64,000 bases of DNA from Xestospongia bergquistia (Eukaryota > Porifera > Demospongiae > Haplosclerida > Petrosiidae): the NCBI GenBank assembly GCA_963965975.1, contig OZ014416.1:4836001-4900000 (forward strand), in the 5' to 3' direction. The notes under the pieces are model-generated. The model was not told where the DNA came from, searched no databases, and saw only the letters and a list, made by a program, of their open reading frames with translations. Below, piece after piece: positions 26,301 through 41,300 of the stretch. Within the stretch, counting starts at the first letter, position 1; the number at the start of each line of letters is the position of its first letter. The translations under genes and the position numbers were made by a program.

Positions 26301-29300
26301 TGTCTCTCTCTCTTGACGTAATGGTTCAACTTGGTCAAGTCAACACAGATTCTCACTCGGTTGTTCAGTTTTGGTAAACAACCATTCCTGAACACCATTC
26401 AGTCGGCTCATTGATTTTAGAAAGCACACCTTCCCTTTCCATCTTTTCTAATTCACATTTAACTTTTGGTAGCAGAGGGATTGGTACTCTCCTAGGTGCC
26501 ATAATAGAGTATGGTTTCACTTCTTCTTCTAACTCAATCCGGTAACTTCTTTTAATAAGTCCTAGTCTGTTAAATAATTCTGGAAATTGTGCCACTATGT
26601 CTTCTTTACTTTTGACTACAGAGTTGACTTCAGAGATCAAGTTCAGTTTCTGAATAATAGGTATTCCAGCCAAGGGTGTTTTCAAACCTTCTACGACATA
26701 TACAGTTTCTTTCACTTCATCATTTTCTTTCTTAAAGGTTCCCTCAAACCATCCAGCAACCTTCAACTCATTCTGCCCTGGTCCAACCAGAGGCGTGTTA
26801 GTAAAGTGGAGTGGTCTATCATAGTATAGGTCATATGTAGTTGATGGGATCATGGTAACATCAGCTCCCGTATCTATTTTGAATTTAATTATTCGTCGAT
26901 TCAGTTTCAGTTTAGTCATCCATTGTTTGGTTACGTTTCTTCCAGTAACAACTCCGAAAAACTTCCAGTCACTGTCACTATTAGAGTTCTCTGAGTCACT
27001 TCTTGTCCTAGTTTCAACATTATTAATATTACTCCTATACAAAAGATGAAAGTGTCCTCTCTTACCACATTTAAAGCATTTGAATAGTCTAGCTGGGCAG
27101 GATTCTCTTCCAGTGGTTCTTTCCACACCTTGTACAAACTGTTTCTCTTTGATGTGACTGTTGGGGTGATTTACTGCTGTTAACCAACCAATGGGCAGAT
27201 CTATTTCTTATAGAGATTCTCTTTGATCTGTTTTGATAAGCACTTGTACTGTCTCTGCTGGTATTTCTTCTTATTACTTCAACTTCTTTCTTTCTTGTCT
27301 CCTTCTCTTAGCTCTGGTTGTTGCTTCCTTACAGCTTCGCTCTCTCTAGCCATTCTGGCTGTCTTCTCCAGTGTCAGAGTCTCGTCGAGTTGCATCTTCT
27401 CGGACAGGGATTGGTTCCTTATCCCCACCACAATTCTGTCTCTAATCAATTCATCATTCAATGTTCCATAATCACATTTCGATGCTAAGTTATACAATGC
27501 AGTTATGAATGCATCCACTGGTCCACTTTCTTCTTGTCGTCTCATGTTGAATTTGGCTCTCTCGTAGATTACGTTTTCCTTCTTCATGAATTAGTCATCA
27601 AACTTCTTTTTCACCACTTCGTAACTGCGCTCTCCCTCTTCAGTCAAACGAAAAGACTGGTAAATATCATCTGCAACGTCTCCCATGGAATATATCTAAA
27701 TGGTAATTTGGTTCTTCTGACTTTCCGTTAAGTTCGGATGATTGTCGAAATCTTTCAAATCATCTGATCCATTTATGCCAGTTATCTGTGTTGGAGAAGT
27801 CGAAGGGCTCTGGGGCTGGGATTTGGTACATGACCATCGTATCCCGCTCCTGATACCATGTAAAATTTGCAACTTAATAAAAACAATAACTCTCTTTTAA
27901 ACAAAATGTATATACTAATCAAAAGTTATGAATATTATAATTCAAGTACAAAGTGCAAAGTCCAAGGGATACTATACTTGCCACAAGTAAAGGAAACAGT
28001 AAACAGCCTCAATAAACTTTTCAATTGATAGAGAGGTAGGTCTCGATATTAGAAATTGTAAAATAAAATATCACCAGTACTATCTACTATGATAGTTATT
28101 TAAACAGTTGATATCTTTTACCTTTTTCATTTTAAACAAGAGGAAATCAGTGTCCTACTAGTTTAAAGTTTGTTCATTAGTAACAGAGAACATCAGCTAT
28201 TGTCCACTATCAGAATTTGAACATTATCAGTCATAGTTTAAATGAAATGCACTAAAGTGCTTAACCTCGTTGCGGTCTTATCCAGAGACTTCATTATCCT
28301 GCGCAAGATGATTATTGATGACTCAGCATTTCTCAACCAAAGGGAAAAAGCTTTGCCTTTTAGTCTGTCTACTGGGTACTTTGCACTGTAATTGACAAAA
28401 GGTCCATTATTATTAGTTCGCGCTCAATGTATCGACAAAGATAACCGCCAAAACTTAGTAAAAATGTCATAACTTTCCAAAGAAGTATTTTTTGCAAAAA
28501 TTCTCACTTTAAAAAGAAAATGTCATAAGCAAGAGGTTTTTATTGAATTTTTGAGTCTTCACTGAAAGCTGTGCTTTTTTCAAATGTTTTTCAGACTTTA
28601 AAGCTTTTTGTTCATTTGTCGCTCCTTTTGGAAGTATTTTAAAGAATTACAGAAGTTTCGCAAACGTCCACTAGAGTTTGGTGCTACCAGTCCCGTATTT
28701 GCCAAGTTAAAGCAGTTCAAAGTAGTGATGTTTAAGTTATGAAGTTTAGTTTTACTTTAGTTATTGTTAGTTTTAAGTCCAAATAAAATATTTTAGTTAG
28801 TTATAGTTAGTTTTTTTATTACACATCTAGTTTTAGTTTAGTTCTAGTTATTTAACTATAAATCTACAGCAATTTAGTTAATTATAGTTATTAGCTTATA
28901 GTTTTAGTTTTTATTAGTTTTACTACTTAATCTATTCTAGTTACATAATAATGATTGTACAGTTCAGAATGTAATATTAGGGAAGATATTGTTTATTTGT
29001 TTTAAGAGACACATCATTTTCCAAACTTGATCCACTAAGTCGATTTCTTCTACCCTGCACACATTATAAATAAAGACATTTTTGTCAACCATAGTGAATT
29101 CATATTAAAGTCACAGTTTACTTCCAGTAAGAATTTTCAACACTATGTTACCATTGTTCTTATTAGCAATGAAATGTATGTACTACAATATTTAGTTTTG
29201 ACATTACTATATAATAATTTGATAAGACATGTTATAGTACATACAGTAGATTGTGAACCCACAAGTATTGTGAACTGTATATATCATTGTTGATTGAGAA

Positions 29301-32300
29301 TATGGTCATACAATGTAAATACTTGTACATATGATGTTCATAAGATATTCCTTTACAATCTGTACCTTGTAAGGTTGTCATTATTGTGTATAGTTTGTTT
29401 GATTGGAAAATCAGGACAAGTTTCTTTAAAAGTACAGAACAGTGACTTCATTTAAGTAGTGTACATTTGTATAATATATTATGATTGATGATGTGAACCA
29501 TTTGTTGACATAATAATGATGTAATGATGCTCCAATAGTACACTGGTCATACATTTCACTTCTTTCTAGTGTCTGTGATATAAAAGAGCATAAATTATCA
29601 TTTATTTTATTGTATCCTTACATTTACTTATTTATTGATAACTGGTTACATTGACTGTTTATTGTCTAATAGTTGATCTTTTGTAATTAAATAAACTTGT
29701 CTATTATGTTCTTAGAGAGGACATACACCTGCACATCTTGCAGCAATGAAAGGAGATACTGACACAGTAAAACTGTTAATTGAAATTGGACAAGCTGATA
29801 TAAACGCTAAGGATATAGTAAGTCACAGTAATTGTATTACAAGACATATCATTGTACCAAATTATGACCAATGAATTAATTAAATTACTTCATTTGAGGT
29901 TAATAAATCAATAAGACACATGTTTTGATGTGTATTACTGATTACTGAAACCTGCACTCTACAGCAACTGTTCTTTACCAGCTCATGATTATTTTAATAT
30001 GTTTTTACCAAACATTTCAATAATAATAATACTAATGTGTATTATTGATGAATTTAATTAGCAAATGTACTAAAATTGTACCATTATACCTTATGTTAAC
30101 AACAAAAACATTTTATAATCATTTTAGCAGAAACTGTTTATTGCCATAACTATTCCAAATTTCTTAGAAACAATGCCAAAGGTTTCTAGATGCTTAATTT
30201 TATGTATTAAACAATCACAATGAAAATTTTGCAAACGTTTCTTCAACCAAATGTACCCATTAAATAATAAAGTCCAAGGAATCATGTTATCATAGAAGAA
30301 AGCAACAGCACATAATTTATTATAGCAAGAGCACATATGTCATCATAGCAACAGTTACTAAGCAAATGAAAGTTCGTCACCATAACATCAATTACTCAGT
30401 AACAGCAAATATGTCGCCATAGCAACTGTTGCTATACCAACAACATATGAGTATAAACGACTATAGTATAACAAGAATAAACAATGTCATAGTTACCATA
30501 GCAACATTGCTATAGCGATTAGGTATGCATCTATCATGATAGCAATGATGTCCATGGTAACAGTTGTCATAACATCATTACCAAGAACTTACAAATACTG
30601 TTCAAGCTTTTTCTCTATTAGTCATGATACTATTAATCATAGCCATTTGTCTAACTAGTAGTGTAATACTATCATGTCTGAGTCCTTACTTTGCTTGACT
30701 ATTATTTCACTTCAGTTAGTAACAAAAAGATTTTATACAAATTTTAGTACAAAACTATTACCATAACTATTCCAAGTTTCTCAAAAACAATCCAAAGAGT
30801 ACATATGTCACCATATCATCAGTTACTAAGCAATAATTACTAAGTCATCATAGCAACATTTGCTAAGAAAAAGATATAGAATTTAGTCATTGTAGCCCTT
30901 CTATATTCTATACACATTTTGACAGAAAACTGTTTATTGCCATAGCTATTCCAAATTTAATGAAAACAATGTCAAAACATACTATATCTTTAATTAATAT
31001 GTATTTATCAATTTCTATGAAAGATTTATAAATTTCAAAAGCAATTGTACCAATGAAATCACAAAATAGAAGGAGTCAAGCAACAGCATATAATTCACTA
31101 TAGCAACAGTATGTAATGCCACCATAGTGACAATCATTATAGCAAGATCATTAATGTCACCATAGCAACTGTTACTATAGCAAATAATAGTCACAATGGT
31201 TGTTATTAATGTTTATCAAATCTCATAACTTGCTATAAAAACAACATAATGGCAAGCACATTCTCACTATAGTGAGTAAATAAAGACATTTTTGTCAACC
31301 ATAGTGAATTCATATTAAAGTCACAGTTTACTTCCAGTAAGAATTTTCAACACTATGTTACCATTGTTCTTATTAGCAATGAAATGTATGTACTACAATA
31401 TTTAGTTTTGACATTACTATATAATAATTTGATAAGACATGTTATAGTACATACAGTAGATTGTGAACCCACAAGTATTGTGAACTGTATATATCATTGT
31501 TGATTGAGAATATGGTCATACAATGTAAATACTTGTACATATGATGTTCATAAGATATTCCTTTACAATCTGTACCTTGTAAGGTTGTCATTATTGTGTA
31601 TAGTTTGTTTGATTGGAAAATCAGGACAACTTTCTTTAAAAGTACAGAACAGTGACTTCATTTAAGTAGTGTACATTTGTATAATATATTATAATTGATG
31701 ATGTGAACCATTTGTTGACATAGTAATGATGTAATGATGCTCCAATAGTACACTGGTCATACATTTCACTTCTTTCTAGTGTCTGTGATATGAAAGAGGA
31801 TAAATTATCTTTTATTTTATTGTATCCTTATATTTACTTATTTATTGATAACTGGTTACATTGACTGTTTATTGTCTAATAGTTGATCTTTTGTAATTAA
31901 ATAACCTTGTCTATTATGTTCTTAGAGAGGACATACACCTGCACATCTTGCAGCAATGAAAGGAAATACTGACACAGTAAAACTGTTAATTGAAATTGGA
32001 CAAGCTGATATCAATACTAAGGATAGAGTAAGTCACAGTAATTGTATTACAAGACATATCATTGTACCAAATTATGACCAATGAATTAATTAAAATTACT
32101 TCATTTGATGTTAATAAATCAATAAGACACATGTTTTGATGTGTATTACTGATTACTGAAACCTGCACTCTACAGCAACTGTTCTTTACCAGCTCATGAT
32201 TATTTTCATATGTTTTTACCAAACATTTCAATAATAATAATACTAATGTGTATTATTGATGAATTTAATTAGCAAATGTGCTAAAATTGTACCATTATAC

Positions 32301-35300
32301 CTTATGTTAACAACAAAAACATTTTATAATCATTTTAGCAGAAACTGTTTATTGCCATAACTATTCCAAATTTCTGCAAAAGTTTCTAGATGTTTAATTG
32401 TATGTATTAATCAATCACCATGAAAATTTTGCAAAAGTTTCTTCAACCAAATGTACCCATTAAATAATAAAGTCCAAGGAATCATGTTATCATAGAAGAA
32501 AGCAACAGCACATAATTTATTATAGCAAGAGCACATATGTCATCATAGCAACAGTTACTAAGCAAATGATAGTTCGTCACCATAACATGAATTACTCAGT
32601 AACAGCAAATATGTTGCCATAGCAACTGTTGCTATACCAACAACATATGAGTATAAACGACTATAGTATAACAAGAATAAACAATGTCATAGTTACCATA
32701 GCAACATTGCTATAGCGATTAGGTATGCATCTATCATGATAGCAATGATCTCCATGGTAACAGTTGTCATAACATCATTACCAAGAACTTACAAATACTG
32801 TTCAAGCTTTTTCTCTATTAGTCATGATACTATTAATCATAGCCATTTGTCTAACTAGTAGTGTAATACTATCATGTCTGAGTCCTTACTTTGCTTGACT
32901 ATTATTTCACTTCAGTTAGTAACAAAAAGATTTTATACAAATTTTAGTACAAAACTATTACCATAACTATTCCAAGTTTCTCAAAAACAATCCAAAGAGT
33001 ACATATGTCACCATATCATCAGTTACTAAGCAATAATTACTAAGTCATCATAGCAACATTTGCTAAGAAAAAGATATAGAATTTAGTCATTGTAGCCCTT
33101 CTATATTCTATACACATTTTGACAGAAAACTGTTTATTGCCATAGCTATTCCAAATTTAATGAAAACAATGTCAAAACATACTATATCTTTAATTAATAT
33201 GTATTTATCAATTTCTATGAAAGATTTATAAATTTCAAAAGCAATTGTACCAATGAAATCACAAAATAGAAGGAGTCAAGCAACAGCATATAATTCACTA
33301 TAGCAACAGTATGTAATGCCACCATAGTGACAATCATTATAGCAAGATCATTAATGTCACCATAGCAACTGTTACTATAGCAAATAATAGTCACAATGGT
33401 TGTTATTAATGTTTATCAAATCTCATAACTTGCTATAAAAACAACATAATGGCAAGCCCATTCTCACTATAGTGAGTAAATAAAGACATTTTTGTCAACC
33501 ATAGTGAATTCATATTAAAGTCACAGTTTACTTCCAGTAAGAATTTTCAACACTATGTTACCATTGTTCTTATTAGCAATGAAATATATGTACTACAATA
33601 TTTAGTTTTGACATTACTATATAATAATTTGATAAGACATGTTATAGTACATACAGTAGATTGTGAACCCACAAGTATTGTGAACTGTATATATCATTGT
33701 TGATTGAGAATATGGTCATACAATGTAAATACTTGTACATATGATGTTCATAAGATATTCCTTTACAATCTGTACCTTGTAAGGTTGTCATTATTGTGTA
33801 TAGTTTGTTTGATTGGAAAATCAGGACAAGTTTCTTTAAAAGTACAGAACAGTGACTTCATTTAAGTAGTGTACATTTGTATGATATATTATGATTGATG
33901 ATGTGAACCATTTGTTGACATAATAATGATGAAATGATGCTCCAATAGTACACTGGTCATACATTTCACTTCTTTCTAGTGTCTGTGATATAAAAGAGCA
34001 TAAATTATCATTTATTTTATTGTATCCTTACATTTACTTATTTATTGATAACTGGTTACATTGACTGTTTATTGTCTAATAGTTGATCTTTTGTAATTAA
34101 ATAACCTTGTCTATTATGTTCTTAGAGAGGACATACACCTGCACATCTTGCAGCAATGAAAGGAAATACTGACACAGTAAAACTGTTAATTGAAATTGGA
34201 CAAGCTGATATCAACGCTAAGGATATAGTAAGTCACAGTAATTGTATTACAAGACATATCATTGTACCAAATTATGACCAATGAATTAATTAAAATTACT
34301 TCATTTGAGGTTAATAAATCAATAAGACACATGTTTTGATGTGTATTACTGATTACTGAAACCTGCACTCTACAGCAACTGTTCTTTACCAGCTCATGAT
34401 TATTTTCATATGTTTTTACCAAACATTTCAATAATAATAATACTAATGTGTATTATTGATGAATTTAATTAGCAAATGTGCTAAAATTGTACCATTATGC
34501 CTTATGTTAACAACAAAAACATTTTATAATCATTTTAGCAGAAACTGTTTATTGCCATAACTATTCCAAATTTCTTAGAAACAATGCCAAAAGTTTCTAG
34601 ATGTTTAATTGTTTGTATTTATCAATCACTATGAACATTTTGCAAAAGTTTCTTCAACCAAATGTACCCATTAAATAATAAAGTCCAAGGAATCATGTCA
34701 TCATAGAAGAAAGCAACAGCACATAATTTATTATAGCAAGAGCACATATGTCATCATAGCAACAGTTACTGAGCAAATGAAAGTTCGTCACCATAACATG
34801 AATTACTCAGTAACAGCAAATATGTTGCCATAGCAACTGTTGCTATACCAACAACATATGAGTATAAACGACTATAGTATAACAAGAATAAACAATGTCA
34901 TAGTTACCATAGGAACGTTGCTATAGCAATTTGGTATGCATCTATCATGATAGCAATGATCTCCATGGTGAAAGTTGTCATAACATCATTACCATAGCAA
35001 CAACATATATATATATTACTATATTAATGTTACTTATAACACTGACAATTGAGCAAATTGTTGTTTTAAGATGAAAATTATAGCATTATGCTTTGATATG
35101 TTTATAAACTTTGTCAAAAGTTATAAAATATTTAAATAATGACCATTATTTAATTTCTATTCATAATTGACAATTTTTGCCAAAAAATGATTTGCTATCA
35201 AAAGTTTAACATATAGTTACTGTGACCTTTTTATACATATTTTGGCACAAAACAATTTATTGCCATAATTATTCAAGTTTTGTTGAAAACAATGCTAAAA

Positions 35301-38300
35301 CATTCCATCTCTTTAATTCATAATTATATATTCATCAATCTCTATGAAAGATTTATAAATTTCAAAAGAAATTGTACCAATGAAGTCACAAAATATAAGG
35401 AGTCATACAATAAGCAACAGCATATAATTCACTATATCCACAGTATTTAATGTCACCATAGCAACAATCACTATAGCAACAGCATTTATTTCACCATAGC
35501 AACGGTATTATAGTGTTATAGTGTTTGTTATTAATGACTATCAAATCCCACATAAAAATAACACAGTGGGAAGCCTATTCTAGCTATAGAGAGTAAAGAA
35601 AGCCTTTTTGTCAACCATAGTGAATACAAAATACAAATAGAAATAGACATGCACTGTTGGTACAAGCAAGTAACATATTAAAGTAAAGATTTTCAGCACT
35701 ATGTTCTCAATGTTCTTATTAGCAATGAGATGTATGTATAACATTATTTATTTTTCACATTACTATATTATAGTAATATAAATACAACATATTGTACACA
35801 CAGTTGACTGTGAACCCACAAGCATTGTGAACTGTTGTATAATATAAATATATCACTGTTGATTGAGAGTATACTCATACAACAAAGTACATGTACATAT
35901 AATGTTCCAAAGATATTCTTATATCATTTGTAACTGTTGATCCCATAACCTGCTGTAAAAATAACACAAAGATGAAAATGTTTCACTATAGGGAGTGGAA
36001 AAATACTTCTTGTCAACCATATTGATTATAAAATACAATACAAATATACACTGTGTGGTACAAGCAAGTGACATAAAATCATAGTTTACTTGCAATAATA
36101 AGTGTCAGTGCTATTACTTAGACATTTAAAAGGTGTTTGGTTGTCATAGTTACATTTGATCCTATGATGATCTTGAAAGATTGATTCAGACCATTTAATG
36201 AGACAGTTACATACCACTGATGTCTATCTCCACTAGTCACTGCTATTTCAGATTTTACTGTTCCTAGAAAAGTGTTCTTTTCAACTTCTCTGACTCTTTT
36301 GAGTCAATGACACCTTCTATAGCACTTTTACAAATACATTCCTGAGCTGGACATATCAATCTGTTCTGACTAGAGGTGACTTTCCACACTTTGTACATCT
36401 ATACTATTAGAGTCCACTGATCCTTTCCTCTTGACTTTACTATGAAAATGAGTTCATGTCCCTCTTGATCTTTTTATTGACTGGGCAATACAGCTTTATG
36501 AAAAGTTTTTGAATCTTTTCCATGAACAATGGTCTGTCATTTTTAACAGGTTTACTTTGTCTAACTTCAATAATAGCTGTCTATAACTTGAGTTCAGCAT
36601 CTAACTGTTTTGCTCTGACAGTTTACAAATCAAAATTCTGACTAAAATCTGATCTTAAATCATCTCATTATTGTTGATATTTACAATAACATAGTGTTTA
36701 GTGTTTGTTTTGTTTCTAAGATAATTATGATGAATAATAACAAACTATTACAATTAAAGTATGTTCACTTAGTTCACTATTACAAACATAGCATTGTGAA
36801 ACAAAAATCATAACAATCAGTAGATTCATTAATCATATAATGATGCTTAAAGTGGTAACTGGCCGTACATTTGACTTCTTTGTGTACCAATGTATTATAA
36901 AATTGTATGTGTACTCATCAGTAGTAGATTGGATAGCAGTTTATACCATTTCTTGAGTACTGTAATTATGTTTGTCAATACAACATAACATTGTATCTTG
37001 TAATGTCTTACAAGTATTGTTGTTGTTACCATGGTGATAAATACAGGAGTTTAAAATTGGTGATAATAAGTTTTGAAAGATGGTTCACCATTTGCTGCAT
37101 ATTTTGCCATATATCTACCATAAGTATTTATATCAATAATTAATTCAATATTAATATTGGTTCTCTATTATGAATTAATAGTAATAATAATCTTAATATT
37201 ACTGATAGCAATAATGAAATAAACTCTGTACCTTTGTTGCATATTTTGTAGTTCTTTGGTGGCTACTGAGATGAAAAATCTACAAAAATGTATCTGATAT
37301 CTTTAATTATACAATTACTACATCATCAGTGCTTTAGATACATATTTAATTGAAAACATGGTTGTCTATGTTACATTTCAAAGTATAATAAGAAAATTGA
37401 GTAATCCCTAAAAATTGCCACTTCCATCATTTATTCCTTGAATATATATGATCAAATCTTTAATTTGGTTTCTTCACTTTGTTGGTTACTAGGAAGTGAA
37501 CATATAAACATATGTTGATTTGTACTTTATGCATATCAAAGTTATCACACTGGGGACTGCTTTAGATATGAAAACCTATTCAAACTTCCTATTAGACAAA
37601 ATGTCTGGCTTTAGATAATGTCTGCTATAAATGTCAATACATTCACTACAAGTAGTGTTGTCTAGTGTTGTATTAGTTTAAGTATAACTAAAACTAGACA
37701 TCTAGCCTAAGATAGGTTTTCTTTGAGTTTGCTAGTAGCCACTTAACCATGTACTAGATATGGTTTACATCATTAATTTGCTCTGTCGATTCTAAGGAGT
37801 CAATTAGCTTTCTTTCTCCAATATCAAAATTATATAAACAGTTCTAATTTTTCATGTACTGTGACATTATTAAATCAGCTACATGATGAAGGGCATTTTT
37901 ATGATCAGAATTTCTGACTTCAAAAACACCTGCATTGAGTTCACCTGTTTTGGTAGTCTTGTAAAGTTGTATGATATCTGTACAACAAATGCATACTTAT
38001 TAATGTAGTCTGTCTTTGTTGTTAGAGATGGCACTGAAGACTAGGCATTGAATATTAATAATTGATGAACCCAACATAGTGGCATCCCTGTTAAAGTTCA
38101 CAATATTAGTGCCATTCTTGTATTAAATATAATTTAGCCTATTGTAGAAGGTGCTGCTACAAAGAAGAGGATTGAAACATAATTGGAATGCTTTTCTGAA
38201 ATGCCAAGATACACTTTTGCTACACATTTGTAGTTGGCAGGTGTTTCTTACAAGCAATGCAAACTTGAACCATTTTTACATATGAAAACTTCTTCATGTA

Positions 38301-41300
38301 CTTAGTTTCAAGGTATTGTTCAATGTGAATTTAAGTGATAATATGCTTTACATCTTTGCTACCATCAAATGTAAAAATACCTGTATGGTGTCAACATCAG
38401 CCATGACAATTCTAATGTTAACAAACTCTTCTGTAACTACTCATATGTAAACTGGTGGATAAGTCCTTAGACTCTCTCTTACTATGTCTTCCCAAAATTT
38501 TGGCTTTCCTTCTTTTTCCTTTATGCTTACCACTTTTCAAAATAAATTTTACTTTGTTGTGTGTGACTTTGTATCTACCTATGCTAAGGCATGAAACAGT
38601 GCTCTACAAGATCAAAGAGTATATTTATGGTAACAAGTTTAAATCATTATCAATACCTTATAGATACATTGAGGTGTAGTTGACTTTGTTAATACAATTC
38701 ATAGTCTTAAATCCACAGATACTATGAGTGAACTTCGATACAAATTTTGTATCTATACATCAATGTTATTATTGAACTTATACCTGTGGTAATTTTTATT
38801 CAGTTAACTGACACCTATTAATATATTTGTCAGTTCATGTCAATTACCTCATGTTTGTGGCAATTTAAATGCCTTTCAAAACATAATGGCTAACCATTGA
38901 TGTCTTACATTAATGATACTTACATCCTGCACAATTTTTTGTCTTAATCCTTGACTCTTACTATGCAGCTTGCTTTGCAAGTTATGATATTCAGTATTTT
39001 TTCATATTTTGCCACCTAGTTTATGATAAATATTAATTTAAATCACCATCCAATGAACTTTTCCATGCCTGATATATCTAGTGCCACAACATTTTTATAA
39101 TCTTAGAGGAAGTTATAGCAAACTCCAGCAAAAATTATTGTATAAGAATTGTCATTATTAAATGTTCTATAGAGACTATTTTCAAGCTTTTTAAAGCACT
39201 ACTTTTACTGTCAAAGTACTCAAAGTTAAAAAAGATATTGCTGATGTAAACCTGCACTCTACAGCAACTGTTCTTTACCAGCTCATGATTATTTTAATAT
39301 GTTTTTACCAAACATTTCAATAATAATAATACTAATGTGTATTATTGATGAATTTAATTAGCAAATGTACTAAAATTGTACCATTATACCTTATGTTAAC
39401 AACAAAAACATTTTATAATCATTTTAGCAGAAACTGTTTATTACCATAACTATTCCAAATTTCTTAGAAACAATGCCAAAAGTTTCTAGATGTTTAATTG
39501 TATGTATTCATCAATCACCATGAAAATTGCAAAAGTTTCTTCAACCAAATGTACCCATTAAATAATAAAGTCCAAGGAATCATGTCATCATAGAAGAAAG
39601 CAACAGCACATAATTTATTATAGCAAGAGCACATATGTCATCATAGCAACAGTTACTAAGCAAATGAAAGTTCGTTACCATAACATGAATTACTCAGTAA
39701 CAGCAAATATGTTGCCATAGCAACTGTTGCTATACCAACAACATATGAGTATAAACGACTATAGTATAACAAGAATAAACAATGTCATAGTTACCATAGC
39801 AACATTGCTACAGCAATTAGGTATGCATCTATCATGATAGCAATGATCTCCATGGTAACTGTTACGCAAGTTAAAAGGGATCAACATGGTACTTGAAATT
39901 TTGAAATCTGACTAGTAATAAGGAAGTTACAGTGAAAAAAACCAAGTGCCAGGTGAACGCGAATGGACTTTAGTTACATTGGCTATATAGTTTACTGTCT
40001 AATAGTTTATGTTTTGTAATTAAATAACTTTGTCTCTTATGTTCCTAGTTTGAACGTACACCTGCACATCTTGCAGCAGAGAATGGACATACTGACACAG
40101 TAAAACTGTTAATTGAAATTGGACAAGCTGATATTTGCACTAAGGATAATGTAAGTCACAGTAATTGTATTACAAGACATATCATTGTACCAAATTATGA
40201 CACATGAAGCAAATGAAATTACTTCATTTGGTTAATGGTTAATAAATCAGGTTAATAAATAAATAAGACACATAATTTGAAGTGTATTACTGATTTAATA
40301 ATAAACCTGTACTCTACAACAACTGTTCTTTACCAGTTCTTGATTCTTTTAATATAATTATTCAAAACATTTCAATAATAATAATGTTTAGTATTGATTA
40401 ACTTAAGACAATAAGGGAACATGCAAAAAATGGGACTTTCATTATGTGACTTGTAACAAGACTAGTCTATATAATAACACAAGAACTTATAAATAATGTT
40501 CAAGCTTTTTCTCTATTAGTCATGATACTATTAATCATAGCCATTTGTCTAACCAGTAGTGTAATACTATCATGTCTGAGTCCTTACTTTGCTTGACCAT
40601 TATTGCACTTCAGTTAGTAACAAAAACATTTTATACAAATTTTGGTAGGAAAGCGTTTATTACCACAACTATTCCAAATTTCTTGAAAACTATCCAAAGA
40701 GCACATATGTCACCATATCATCAGTTACTAAGCAGCAATTACTAAGTCATCATAGCAACATTCACTAAGAAAAAGATATAGAATTTAGTCACTGTAGCCC
40801 TTCTACACATTTTGAGAGAAAACTGTTTATTGCCATAGCTATTCCAAATTTAATGAAAACAATGTCAAAATATACTACATCTTTAATTAATATATATTCA
40901 TCAATTTCTATAAAAGATTTATAAATTTCAAAAGCAATTGTACCAATGAAATCACAAAATAGAAGGAGTCATATAATAAGCAACAGCATATAATTTACTA
41001 TAGCAACAGTATATAATGTCACCATAGTGACAATCACTATAGCAAGATCATTAATGTCAAATGGTTGTTATTAATGTTTATCAAATCCCATAACCTGCTA
41101 TAAAAACAACATAATGGCAAGCCCATTCTCACTATAGTGAGTAAATAGAGACTTATTTGTCAACCATAGTGAATGCATATCAAAGTCACAGTTTACTTCC
41201 AGTAAGAATTTTCAGCACTATGTTCCCATTGTTCTTATTAGCAACAATATATATATACTACAATATCATTGTACCAAATTATGACCAATGAATTAATTAA

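Larger units (their letters stand above)
23831..27976 (-). mobile_element. Ty3/gypsy LTR retrotransposon fossil (4.15 kb)
   Basis: It has direct LTRs of only 118 bp at each end, a 5-bp target duplication (cttgc, 23826-23830 and 27977-27981), TG…CA-type ends and a primer-binding-like site (tggtatcaggagcggga) just inside the 5' LTR. Parts, read on the minus strand: gag about 27.3-27.8 kb, CCHC knuckle near 27.07 kb, aspartic protease (DTGADVT) near 26.87 kb, reverse transcriptase about 25.85-26.4 kb, RNase H about 25.1-25.75 kb, integrase about 24.0-25.0 kb. Protease-RT-RNase H-integrase is the Ty3/gypsy order. The coding part is broken, with about half a dozen interruptions. The LTRs differ at about 7% of positions, so it is an old insertion, probably far younger than the satellite arrays. 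Confidence 0.9.
29068..35590. repeat. Tandem ~2.2-kb units, each with one ankyrin exon
   Basis: The phrase 'aaataaagacatttttgtca' begins units at about 29068, 31278 and 33478, a spacing near 2,205 bp. The first two units are almost identical over their whole length; the third diverges after about 34990 and then continues into sequence the others lack. Each unit has one 102-bp ankyrin exon about 650 bp from its start and a right half rich in 'ccatagcaac' palindromes. The very low divergence indicates recent duplication or ongoing homogenisation. Confidence 0.92.
32057..39240. repeat. Source copy of a ~7.3-kb duplicated block
   Basis: From 'atcattgtaccaaattatga' to the end of the 'aaagtactcaaagttaaa' region, this block recurs at 41268-48815 with a constant offset of about 9.2-9.6 kb and only small indels. 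It contains ankyrin exon C; its partner contains exon E. Confidence 0.9.

Noticed and set aside
31986-32231. Minus-strand frame repeated near 34186 and 43404
   Set aside because: It overlaps the sense ankyrin exon and is conserved only because the ~2.2-kb units are duplicates; the peptide has no recognised domain.
38455-38679. Plus-strand 74-codon frame
   Set aside because: It is interrupted in the duplicate copy near 48.05 kb and has no splice or domain support.
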